A stretch of DNA of 64,000 bases, taken from the NCBI GenBank assembly GCA_900470155.1, contig UBZT01000004.1:296583-360582 (forward strand), read 5' to 3'. The notes beneath the pieces are model-generated. The model searched no databases, had not been told where the DNA came from, and saw only the letters and a program-made list of their open reading frames with translations. The position numbers and the translations under genes are program-made. The DNA is from Hyphomicrobiales bacterium (GTDB lineage: Bacteria; Pseudomonadota; Alphaproteobacteria; Rhizobiales; Rhizobiaceae). Shown here in pieces: positions 7,240-15,028 of this stretch (the stretch's first letter is position 1; each line of letters starts with the position of its first letter).

Positions 7240-9348
7240 TTACATCTTCCCCGCCACCTTGATCGCGAATGCATATTCAAACGCGATCTCCTCCAGTCGC
7301 TGGAAGCGGCCGGACTTGCCGCCATGACCGGCCGCCATATTGGTTTTCAGCAGGAAGGGGCCGGCATCCGCCGCGTGCTCGCGCAGCTTGGCGATCCATT
7401 TCGTCGGTTCCCAATAGGTCACGCGCGGGTCGGTGAGGCCTGACAGCGCGAGGATCGGCGGATAGGCTTTTGCTCCGACGTTGTCATAGGGGCTGTAGGC
7501 GGCGATCCAGTTGTATTGTTCGACGGACTCGATCGGATTGCCCCATTCGGGCCATTCCGGCGGCGTCAGCGGCAGCGTGTCGTCGAGCATGGTGTTGAGC
7601 ACGTCGACAAAGGGCACGGCGGCGATGATGCCGGCGAATTTCTCCGGCGCCATATTGGCGATCGCCCCCATCAGCATGCCGCCGGCGGATCCGCCTTCGG
7701 CGATGATGTTGTCGTAGGACGTGAACTTTTCCGCGACCAGATGGTCAGCGGCGGCGATGAAGTCCTTGAAGGTATTGGCCTTCTTTTCCATCTTGCCGTC
7801 TTCGTACCAGGAGAATCCCTTGTCCTTCCCGCCACGGATATGGGCGATGGCATAGACGAAGCCGCGATCGACAAGCGACAGGCAATTGGTGTTGAAGCCG
7901 GCGGGGATGGTGATGCCATAGGCGCCGTAGCCGTAGAGCAGGCAGGGTGCCGAGCCATCGAGCGGCGTGTCGCGGCGGTAGAGCAAGGTGACCGGAACGT
8001 CGACGCCGTCATGCGCCTTGGCGAAGACGCGGCGCGTGACATAGTCGTCCGGATTGTGGCCGGACGGCACTTCCTGTGTCTTCAACAGGGTGCGTTCGCG
8101 CGTCGCCATGTTGTAGTCGAACAGCTGGCTGGGCGTCGTCATCGACGAATAGGAAAAGCGGATGACGTCCGTGTCGTATTCCGCCGACCCGGAAAGCCCG
8201 AGCGAATAGGCCTCCTCGGCAAAGGCGATGGAATGCTCTTCGCCGGACGTCCGGTCCCGGATCATGATCACCGGCAGGCCCTCGCGCCGCTCGAGCCAGA
8301 CGAGATGCCTTGCAAAGGCCATGTGGCTGAGGATCAGCCGGCCCGGTTCATGCGCAACGACCTCTTTCCAGTTCGCCTTGCCTGGTGCCGAGACTGGCGC
8401 TTCGACGATCTTGAAGTCCTTGGCACCGCCGGCATTGGTCAGGATGTAGAAGACATCGCCGCCCTCGGTCATCGCATATTCGATGCCTTCCTCGCGCTCC
8501 GCCACCATTTGCGGCTCGGCCGTCAGGTCCTTGGTCGACAGCAACCGGTATTCCGAGGTCTCGTGGTCGTGGATGTCGATATAGATATAATCGTCGAGCA
8601 GCGAGCCGCCGACACCCATGAAGAAGCCGGGATCTTTCTCCTCGTAGACCAGCCGGTCGGAAGATTGCGGCTCACCCACGATGTGGTGGAAGACCTTGGA
8701 CGGCCGGTGGTTCTCGTCCTGCAGCGTATAGAAGAAGCTTTTGCCGTCCGGCGCCCAGACCCCGCCGCCGGCGGTATTGTCCAGCACGTCGGCGAGGTCC
8801 TGCTTGGTGGCCAGATCGCGGATGCGCAGGGTGAAATATTCCGAACCCTTGTCGTCATAGCCCCAGATGCCGAAGCTGTGGTCGGTCGTGTGGTCGATGC
8901 CGGACAGGCGGAAATAATCCTTGCCCGCCGCTTCCTTGTCGCCATCGAGCAAAAGGTCGCGCAGCAACTCGTCCTTCGGGTCGCCATCGCGCGGGATGCG
9001 GAAATAGCGCGGCTGTTCACCGCCCGTGACAAAGGCCGAGCCATAGGCAAACGGGCCGTCCTTCATCGGGATCGAGGAATCGTCCTCCTTGATCCGGCCC
9101 TTCATCTCATCGAACAGTACCTTCTGCAGCGCCTTGGTATCGGCCATGGCCGCGTCCATATGGGCGTTTTCTGCCTCCAGATAGCTGCGGATTTCCGGAT
9201 CGAGGATCGAGGTATCCTTGAACATCTGCTGCCAGTTGTCGGCCCGGAGCCAGGCGTAGTCGTCGGTGCGGGTGATCCCGTGGCGGGTGTCGCTCACCGG
9301 CTTCTTGGCAACGGTCGGCGGTGTCGGCAGGTTGTTGAAGATGGACAA
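7240..9348 (-). CDS. ptrB: Oligopeptidase B, S9 family serine peptidase
   Basis: A 702-residue cytoplasmic serine peptidase of the prolyl-oligopeptidase clan that cleaves short peptides after basic residues. It has an N-terminal beta-propeller (about residues 70-420) that gates access and a C-terminal alpha/beta hydrolase domain. The catalytic Ser is in GGSAGGMLMG (about residue 550), the Asp in SGLTDPRVTYWEP (about 635) and the His in AAGHGGKSG near the C-terminus. Length is normal for the family. It stands alone on the minus strand, 107 bases after the aminotransferase gene. Confidence 0.93.
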   Translation of the reverse strand: MSIFNNLPTPPTVAKKPVSDTRHGITRTDDYAWLRADNWQQMFKDTSILDPEIRSYLEAENAHMDAAMADTKALQKVLFDEMKGRIKEDDSSIPMKDGPFAYGSAFVTGGEQPRYFRIPRDGDPKDELLRDLLLDGDKEAAGKDYFRLSGIDHTTDHSFGIWGYDDKGSEYFTLRIRDLATKQDLADVLDNTAGGGVWAPDGKSFFYTLQDENHRPSKVFHHIVGEPQSSDRLVYEEKDPGFFMGVGGSLLDDYIYIDIHDHETSEYRLLSTKDLTAEPQMVAEREEGIEYAMTEGGDVFYILTNAGGAKDFKIVEAPVSAPGKANWKEVVAHEPGRLILSHMAFARHLVWLERREGLPVIMIRDRTSGEEHSIAFAEEAYSLGLSGSAEYDTDVIRFSYSSMTTPSQLFDYNMATRERTLLKTQEVPSGHNPDDYVTRRVFAKAHDGVDVPVTLLYRRDTPLDGSAPCLLYGYGAYGITIPAGFNTNCLSLVDRGFVYAIAHIRGGKDKGFSWYEDGKMEKKANTFKDFIAAADHLVAEKFTSYDNIIAEGGSAGGMLMGAIANMAPEKFAGIIAAVPFVDVLNTMLDDTLPLTPPEWPEWGNPIESVEQYNWIAAYSPYDNVGAKAYPPILALSGLTDPRVTYWEPTKWIAKLREHAADAGPFLLKTNMAAGHGGKSGRFQRLEEIAFEYAFAIKVAGKM

Positions 9349-9454
9349 GGTGATTTCCTTCCAGAATTGGAACAGGCGGTTGAGCGAGAGATAGAGAGGC
9401 CGGACGCCGGGATCAAGGCGAGGCCCTGCCTTGGCGTACTCAGCCTTGGCGTCC

Positions 9455-10342
9455 TCAGCCGTCGGTGCTGTGCGACGACTTTGCCCAGTCCATGTAGAGA
9501 TCGAGTGCCTTGCGGGTCACCGGGCCTTCCTGCAGCTGCAGGTCATCGAGCCGGGTCACCGGCACCACCTTGGAATAATTGCCGGTCTGGAAGATTTCGT
9601 CGGCATTCATGAAGTCCTCGACCGAGAGCGTCACCTCGCGCACCTCGAAGCCCGCATGGCGCAAGAGGCCGATGATCCGGGCGCGGGTGATGCCGGCCAG
9701 GAAGGTGCGGTTGGCAGCCGGCGTATAGACGATGCCGTCCTTGACCATGAAGACATTGGAAGAGGCCGTCTCCACGACATTGCCGTTCATGTCGCGCACC
9801 AGCGCATTGTCGAAGCCTCTGCTGCGGGCATCGATGATCATCCGGCCGGAATTGGGGTAGAGGCTGCCGGTCTTGGCATCTGTCATCGCGCATTCCGGTG
9901 TCGGCCGGCGATAGGGCGACAGCGTCAGCGATGACGGCTTGGCGGTGTGCATCGGGGCCTCGAACAGGCAGAGCGCAAAACGCGTCGATTCCGGATCCGC
10001 GGCAACAACCGAACCGGCCTGGCCATGTTCGGCCCAGTACATTGGCTTGATATAGATGGCTGTCTTGCCGTCAAATTTGGCGATGCCGTCCCAGGCCAGG
10101 CGTTCGATCTCTTCCGCGGTCATTGTCGCCTTCAAGCCCAGGTTTTCCGCCGAGCGATTGACCCGCTGGCAATGCAGGTCGAGATCCGGCGCGATGCCGT
10201 CGAACCAGCGGGCGCCATCGAACACCGTGGAGCCCAGCCACATCGCATGCGAGGTCGGTCCGATCAGCGGCGGATTGCCGGAAAACCAGTCGCCATCGAC
10301 ATAGGTGAATGTGGTCGTGCGGGCAGAGGAATCGACAGCCAT
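9455..10342 (-). CDS. Branched-chain-amino-acid-type aminotransferase (fold type IV PLP enzyme)
   Basis: A 295-residue PLP enzyme of the class IV aminotransferase family, which transfers amino groups between branched-chain amino acids and 2-oxoglutarate or acts as a D-amino-acid or ADC-lyase relative. Fold IV marks include the catalytic Lys in TDAKTGSLYPNS (about residue 155) and the phosphate-binding segments VVETASSNVF and TFLAGITRARII. The sequence is IlvE-like and probably a paralogue in a genome with another ilvE. Whether leucine/isoleucine/valine is the true substrate cannot be decided. Confidence 0.85.
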   Translation of the reverse strand: MAVDSSARTTTFTYVDGDWFSGNPPLIGPTSHAMWLGSTVFDGARWFDGIAPDLDLHCQRVNRSAENLGLKATMTAEEIERLAWDGIAKFDGKTAIYIKPMYWAEHGQAGSVVAADPESTRFALCLFEAPMHTAKPSSLTLSPYRRPTPECAMTDAKTGSLYPNSGRMIIDARSRGFDNALVRDMNGNVVETASSNVFMVKDGIVYTPAANRTFLAGITRARIIGLLRHAGFEVREVTLSVEDFMNADEIFQTGNYSKVVPVTRLDDLQLQEGPVTRKALDLYMDWAKSSHSTDG

Positions 10343-10669
10343 CAGAGGTCTCCTGTTCTCATTTGCAAACGAGCAAAGTCTCCCGGTCGGCCAAGGTCAA
10401 GGAGAAAGTGTCCTCTTGCTCCGCAAAGGAGCCGTGCTGCGTGCAAAGCGGGCAAGTTTATCGGAATTTGACGGAAAATCAGAACCTTGCCTGATCGGTC
10501 GATCAAAAAGCGTGATGGGTCGGCGTCACAATGGATTGTCGGTATGCCGGTCGATCCACAGCCAAGTTGCGTGCCTTGGTTAAAGATCCCGTAACGCATT
10601 GCTGCAATATTGAAGCAGTTCGCCTCCGCCGCTGCGGAGCTTCGTATTGCGTATAGTCTGGGGTCCATC
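10343..10669. other. Intergenic region between divergent genes
   Basis: This gap separates the aminotransferase (minus) from the OmpV-like gene (plus) and must hold both promoters. A short hairpin, CTCCGC-CGCT-GCGGAG (about 10624-10639), lies just before the OmpV-like start. I saw no confident operator, RNA gene or small ORF. Confidence 0.4.
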
Positions 10670-11467
10670 ATGCGAAATGCCGCCCGTGCCATCATCCTGT
10701 CTTCCTGCGCTCTGGCATTTGCCGGTCAGGCGAAAGCCGAAGGCTTCTGGTCGGGAAACTGGTACCTGACGCTCGGCGGATCGGGCATTTCCGCGCCGAA
10801 ATTCGAAGGTGCCAAGGACAACAAGCTGTTCTTCTCGCCGATCATTTCGCTCGGTCGCGGCATCCAGCCACGCTTCAGCTCGCGCAACGACAGCGCCTCC
10901 TTTGCAATCTACGATACCGATGTTGTTCGCGCCGGTGTCGCCGGCAAGTTCATTCCGGGCCGCGATGCGGATGATGCCGACGAGTTGATCGGCCTCTCCG
11001 AAATCAAATGGGGCGGCGAGATCGGTGGCTTTGCTGATGTCTATGTGACCGATTATCTGCGTGCCCGCGCCGAACTGCGCCAGGGCATTCGCAGCCATGA
11101 CGGCCTCGTCGCCGATCTCGCGCTCGATGCCTTCACCGATATCGCCCCGGATCTGCGCATTTCCGGTGGTCCGCGCGCCACCTATGCGACGAGCGGCTAT
11201 ACCAAGGCCTATTATGGCGTCGATGCCGGTGAATCGGCTGCATCCGGCCTCACCGAGTATCATCCGGATGGCGGCTTCACCTCCGTCGGTGCCGGCGCCG
11301 CGATCACCTGGGACGCCACCGAAAAACTGCAAATGAGCGCATTCACCGAATACAAGCGCCTGACCGGCCCTGCGGCCGACAGCAGTCTTGTCGAGGAGCG
11401 CGGCAGCAAGAACCAGCTGACATTCGGCGTCTCCGCCAGCTACAAATTCGGCTTCAGCCTCGATTGA
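10670..11467 (+). CDS. MipA/OmpV-family outer-membrane protein
   Basis: A 265-residue exported beta-barrel protein. A Sec signal peptide is clear (MRNAARAIILSSCALAFAG, cleavage after QAKA at about residue 23), and the mature protein alternates polar and hydrophobic residues and ends in the aromatic-type barrel terminus YKFGFSLD. The pattern of GSWYLTLG-like strands, a YAT...GYTKAYYGVD segment and the C-terminal strand match the MltA-interacting/OmpV family. Its role in rhizobia is not established; relatives act as scaffolds or porin-like barrels. A downstream 98-base gap leads to ubiA. Confidence 0.85.
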   Translation: MRNAARAIILSSCALAFAGQAKAEGFWSGNWYLTLGGSGISAPKFEGAKDNKLFFSPIISLGRGIQPRFSSRNDSASFAIYDTDVVRAGVAGKFIPGRDADDADELIGLSEIKWGGEIGGFADVYVTDYLRARAELRQGIRSHDGLVADLALDAFTDIAPDLRISGGPRATYATSGYTKAYYGVDAGESAASGLTEYHPDGGFTSVGAGAAITWDATEKLQMSAFTEYKRLTGPAADSSLVEERGSKNQLTFGVSASYKFGFSLD

Positions 11468-11565
11468 GACCCCGCCGCATCTGTTGCAGGCTGTGCTGAT
11501 TTTTCGCGGCTGCTGAGCGGCAAGGACGGTTTTCTTGACCGCTGCCTTGCTCTATCACTGGCCCC

Positions 11566-12519
11566 ATGAACAGTTCAGCCGAGCACACCGATCGCGTCAT
11601 CGACGCCGCTTCCGACAACTGGGTCCATCGCGTCCTGCCGCGCTGGCTCTGGCCCTATGCCCAGCTGGCCCGCTGGGACCGGCCGATCGGTTGGCAATTG
11701 CTGATGTGGCCGTGTTTCTGGTCCTCGGCGCTGGCGGCCAATGTGCTGGCCGCCGAAGGCAGGCTGAGCCTTGCGCTGTTTGCCGTCCATCTCGTCCTGT
11801 TCTTTGTCGGATCGGTTGCCATGCGGGGTGCCGGCTGCACCTATAACGACCTCGTCGACCATGAGATTGATGACAAGGTGGCGCGCACCCGCTCCCGCCC
11901 CCTGCCGTCCGGCCGTGTATCGCGCCGCAATGCCAAGATCTTCATGGGCCTACAGGCGCTGGTCGGGCTTGCCGTGCTGCTCTGCTTCAACATGTTTTCG
12001 ATCGTTCTGGGCATGGCCTCGCTGGTGATCGTCGCGATCTATCCGTTTGCCAAGCGCTTCACCGACTGGCCGCAATTTTTTCTCGGCCTTGCCTTTTCCT
12101 GGGGTGGGCTGATGGGTTGGGCTGGCCTCCATGGCAATTTGTCTCTCGCCGCTGTCCTGCTTTATGTCGGCGCTGTTGCCTGGACCATCGGCTATGACAC
12201 GATCTATGCCCATCAGGACAAGGAGGACGACGCGCTGGTCGGCGTGCGCTCCACCGCGCGCCTGTTCGGCGACGACACGAAACTCTGGCTCGCCGGCCTT
12301 TACGGTCTGACCCTCATCCTGCTTGTCATCGCCTTTGTCACCGCGGGCGCCGGCTTCCCGGCCATTCTCGGCCTTGTTGTCGCTGGAGGCCTGTTCGCCT
12401 GGCAGATCAAGGTGCTCGACATCAATGACGGCGCCCAGTGCCTGGCGCTGTTCAAGTCGAACAATCGTATCGGCCTGATCATCTTTGCCGGACTTGTGCT
12501 CGCTCTGCCCTTCGCCTGA
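11566..12519 (+). CDS. ubiA: 4-hydroxybenzoate polyprenyltransferase
   Basis: This integral membrane enzyme attaches the polyprenyl tail to 4-hydroxybenzoate in ubiquinone synthesis. The 317-residue protein has about eight hydrophobic spans and both Asp-rich Mg-diphosphate motifs: NDLVDHEIDDKVARTRSRP at about residues 97-115 and YDTIYAHQDKEDD at about 205-217. Length matches bacterial UbiA. It is not in an operon with other ubi genes here; dmeR follows after 71 bases on the same strand with its own promoter/operator. Confidence 0.93.
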   Translation: MNSSAEHTDRVIDAASDNWVHRVLPRWLWPYAQLARWDRPIGWQLLMWPCFWSSALAANVLAAEGRLSLALFAVHLVLFFVGSVAMRGAGCTYNDLVDHEIDDKVARTRSRPLPSGRVSRRNAKIFMGLQALVGLAVLLCFNMFSIVLGMASLVIVAIYPFAKRFTDWPQFFLGLAFSWGGLMGWAGLHGNLSLAAVLLYVGAVAWTIGYDTIYAHQDKEDDALVGVRSTARLFGDDTKLWLAGLYGLTLILLVIAFVTAGAGFPAILGLVVAGGLFAWQIKVLDINDGAQCLALFKSNNRIGLIIFAGLVLALPFA

Positions 12520-12570
12520 CATTGAATGTGATGGTGCGCGCAGCCCCGAAACCTTGTTCTTGACGTCAAT

Positions 12571-12587
12571 ATAGGGTACCCCCCTAT
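12571..12587 (+). promoter_or_regulatory. DmeR/RcnR-type operator
   Basis: ATAGGGTACCCCCCTAT is a near-palindrome with a C/G tract flanked by AT-rich ends, the known form of sites for RcnR/DmeR metal sensors. It ends three bases before the dmeR ATG, so repressor binding would cover the promoter. Confidence 0.7.
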
Positions 12588-12590
12588 GCT

Positions 12591-12869
12591 ATGAGCCATA
12601 CGCACAAACATCAGGCCAAGCTGCTTGCCCGCGTCCGCCGGATGAAGGGGCAGTTGGAAGCGATCGAAACCGCCTTGCTGGCAAAGGCGCCTTGCACCCA
12701 GATCCTCAATCAGGTCGCATCGGTGCGCGGCGCGATTGCCGGTCTCACGGCCGAATTGATCGAGGATCACATCCGCGAACATCTCGTCGATCCGGATCAC
12801 GATCCCGATGCCGAGAAGGCCAAAAATGCAGCAGAACTCATCGATGTCGTCAGGAGTTATCTCAAGTGA
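12591..12869 (+). CDS. dmeR: Metal-sensing transcriptional repressor, CsoR/RcnR (DUF156) family
   Basis: A 92-residue all-helical repressor that releases DNA when Ni or Co binds. The sequence aligns over its full length with RcnR: an N-terminal His-rich ligand set (MSHTHKHQAKLLAR), the Cys in AKAPCTQIL (about residue 40), His in EDHIREHL (about residues 60-64) and the C-terminal VVRSYLK. The initiator Met at 12591 is supported by this alignment even though no Shine-Dalgarno sequence precedes it, so the message may be leaderless. It overlaps dmeF by four bases, as in the dmeRF operon described in Rhizobium leguminosarum. Confidence 0.92.
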   Translation: MSHTHKHQAKLLARVRRMKGQLEAIETALLAKAPCTQILNQVASVRGAIAGLTAELIEDHIREHLVDPDHDPDAEKAKNAAELIDVVRSYLK

Positions 12870-14011
12870 CCGGACATGATCATCCCCATCCGCACGCCCA
12901 TCCGCAAACAGCCGTGCCGCCGGGCGTAAACCGGCTCGCCAGCCGCCACGCGCATATTTTTCTCGGCGCCGATCATGATCGCAACGCGCGACGAACCTGG
13001 ATCGTGATTGCTATCACCGCGACAATGATGGTGGCGGAAATCGCCGCCGGCATTCTCTTCGGTTCGATGGCGCTTTTGGCCGATGGCTGGCACATGGCGA
13101 CCCACGCCGGCGCGATCCTGATCGCCGCGCTCGCCTATGGTTATGCACGCCGCAATGCCGAAAACAGCCGCTTCAGCTTCGGAACCGGCAAGGTCGGCGA
13201 CCTCGCGGGCTTCGCCAGCGCCATTGTCCTGGCCATGGTGGCGCTGCTGATCGGCTGGGAAAGCCTGTTGCGGTTTACCGCTCCGGTGCCGATCAACTTT
13301 TCCGAAGCCATAATCGTTGCATCGGTCGGCCTTGGCGTGAACCTGGTCTGCGCCGTCCTGTTGCATGGCAACGGACATCATGCCGACCATTCCCATTCCC
13401 ATTCCCATTCCCATTCCCATAGCCACAAGGCTCACGGAAGCCATGCGCTTGATCACGGGCCTGATCATGCGTCGGAACAGGGGCATGGTCACGGTCATGC
13501 GCATGGTGAGCACGCTGCGTCTCACCCTGCCGACACTCATCAAGGCCACACGCATCACACGGGCGAAAGGGCCCAGGACAGCAATCTTCGCGCAGCCTAT
13601 ATGCATGTTCTGGCCGATGCCCTGACGTCGGTTCTGGCGATCGCGGCGCTGATCTTCGGCAGCGTCTACAACTGGCTCTGGCTCGATCCGGCCATTGGCC
13701 TGGTCGGCACGATCATCATTGGCCGCTGGGCCCTTGATCTGATGCGTCAGTCGGGTTCGGTTTTGCTGGACTATGTTCCACGCGACGAGCCGCTGCCGAA
13801 CGAGATCCGCAAGATCATCGAGGCCGAGGGTGCCGACATTGCCGACTTGCATGTCTGGCAATTGGGGCCGGGCCATCACGGCGCGATCGTGTCGCTCACC
13901 TCGGATGCGCCGAAACCGCCGTCTCACTACCGTGAAAAGCTGGCAAGGCTGACGGCATTGTCGCATGTGACGGTCGAAGTCGAGTGGCACGGATCGGCAC
14001 GACCGGCCTGA
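12866..14011 (+). CDS. dmeF: Cobalt/nickel efflux transporter, CDF family
   Basis: A 381-residue inner-membrane proton/metal antiporter exporting Co2+ and Ni2+. It begins at a GTG overlapping the dmeR stop, with a His-rich head (HDHPHPHAHPQ), six transmembrane spans, the CDF metal sites ADGWHMATHAG (about residues 72-82) and MHVLADALTSVLA (about 246), and a long His-rich cytoplasmic loop between TM4 and TM5 (about residues 170-235) with five Ser-His pairs in tandem. A C-terminal cytoplasmic domain follows (ADIADLHVWQLGPGHH). Coupling to dmeR makes metal-induced expression very likely. Confidence 0.93.
   Translation: MTGHDHPHPHAHPQTAVPPGVNRLASRHAHIFLGADHDRNARRTWIVIAITATMMVAEIAAGILFGSMALLADGWHMATHAGAILIAALAYGYARRNAENSRFSFGTGKVGDLAGFASAIVLAMVALLIGWESLLRFTAPVPINFSEAIIVASVGLGVNLVCAVLLHGNGHHADHSHSHSHSHSHSHKAHGSHALDHGPDHASEQGHGHGHAHGEHAASHPADTHQGHTHHTGERAQDSNLRAAYMHVLADALTSVLAIAALIFGSVYNWLWLDPAIGLVGTIIIGRWALDLMRQSGSVLLDYVPRDEPLPNEIRKIIEAEGADIADLHVWQLGPGHHGAIVSLTSDAPKPPSHYREKLARLTALSHVTVEVEWHGSARPA
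13388..13420 (+). repeat. Tandem hexanucleotide (CATTCC) repeat inside dmeF
   Basis: About five and a half exact copies of CATTCC encode alternating His-Ser residues in the metal-binding loop. The unit keeps the reading frame, so slippage would change loop length by His-Ser pairs without truncating the protein. Confidence 0.85.
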
Positions 14012-14022
14012 AACCGGACGCA

Positions 14023-14053
14023 AAAAAACAGCCCGGAAGTCGCCTTCCGGGCC
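14023..14053 (-). terminator. Intrinsic terminator
   Basis: The stem GCCCGGAAG-TCGC-CTTCCGGGC (14031-14052) is followed on the minus strand by a run of seven T residues. It serves the minus-strand gene ending at 14080 and can also fold in the dmeF transcript. Confidence 0.8.
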
Positions 14054-14079
14054 GCTTAATGTCTCGTCTTGGGACGAAA

Positions 14080-14652
14080 TCAGCTGCGGGCGATGATTTC
14101 CTTGCCGGAAATCTTCATGGTTACGCCAAGTGAACCGGTCGTGCGGCGCACCAGGAAGCGCGGGCGGCGCTCGGCGAAATAGGAGTGGCGGCGACGCGGT
14201 TGCGTGTCGCGGGTGCGCACCTCGCCGATATGATCTTCCAGCGGACGGGCAACGCCATCGGCCTCGACCATCAGCATGGGGATGCGGAAGGCATCTGCCC
14301 AGCCGCGCCAGTCGGCAGCGATATCGCAGAGATCATGGGCGACGAGCAGTGGGATGCACAGATCCGGATCGTCGTGATGCAGTTCGAGTGTGACGGTCAC
14401 TTCGCCGTCGCCATGGTCGATCGCCCGGGCCGCAACGCCTTTGAAGGCGCGGGCAGGCAGAGCGAAGGAGAGGGGGAGACCGCTACCAGGAAGGATTTTA
14501 CGCAGCACGGCGCCGCGTTCGTCGATGGTGATTGTCACATCGCCTAAGGAGCCGTGCAGTGCGTAGGAGACCTGCTGTGGGAACCGCGAGGGATCCAGTC
14601 GCAGAGTGGCTCCTGCCCAATCGGGCTTCATAACCGTGTTCGTCATCTTCAT
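14080..14652 (-). CDS. Conserved rhizobial hypothetical protein (190 aa), possibly DUF6101
   Basis: A soluble protein without signal peptide. The central part (about residues 30-125) is strand-rich and includes the DPDLCIPLLVAHDLCDIAADW segment region (about residues 96-116), and the C-terminal 50 residues are basic (RRRHSYFAERRPRFLVRR). I associate this architecture with a rhizobial family of unknown function, probably DUF6101, but I am not certain of the accession. ATGs at 14652 and 14646 are both possible starts. A strong terminator follows. Function unknown. Confidence 0.65.
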   Translation of the reverse strand: MKMTNTVMKPDWAGATLRLDPSRFPQQVSYALHGSLGDVTITIDERGAVLRKILPGSGLPLSFALPARAFKGVAARAIDHGDGEVTVTLELHHDDPDLCIPLLVAHDLCDIAADWRGWADAFRIPMLMVEADGVARPLEDHIGEVRTRDTQPRRRHSYFAERRPRFLVRRTTGSLGVTMKISGKEIIARS

Positions 14653-15028
14653 GCTACCCTTGTTTTACCCGAGAGCGCGTCATGTGCTCGTCTGTTTGGG
14701 ACTTCTCGTCCTCTGTGGGGGCAACATAGCCAGCGGCTGTTCGAGACAGCTTAAAAATCGCGGTAAAAAAAACCTTGCAGTCTCAAATGGTTAGTTTTGT
14801 CGTACTGCGCAGGGTTGCTGAAAAGTGAAAATCGGCCACGATCTATTCCAGATCGATACAGATGTCGGATCGCCGGGATGTGGGAAGGCGAGCCCGTATG
14901 CCGCCTGCTTCATGCGGCAGTTTCAAAAAGCGCATTCGCAGCGTTTCTTCATAAAGATATAAAGCTCCGAGCAAGGATTAAGGCGCATGATGCGATTCGT
15001 ATAAATCGATTTTTCTGCCGAGGACGCG
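14653..15028. other. AT-richer intergenic region upstream of the DUF1217 gene
   Basis: This 376-base gap is noticeably more AT-rich than its neighbours (for example runs of A around 14764-14771). It must carry the promoters of the two divergent genes; a -10-like GATATAAAG near 14956 and GAGG eight bases before the ATG at 15029 are the only signals I can point to. No ORF or structured RNA was evident. Confidence 0.4.

Noticed and set aside
7516-9612. A 698-codon open frame on the plus strand opposite the oligopeptidase gene
   Set aside because: It is the mirror of a well-conserved S9 peptidase, its residues look random and it has no recognisable domain; high GC coding DNA often leaves open antisense frames.
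13388-13420. Direct repeats considered as a CRISPR-like array
   Set aside because: The repeat unit is six bases without spacers and is coding sequence for His-Ser pairs.
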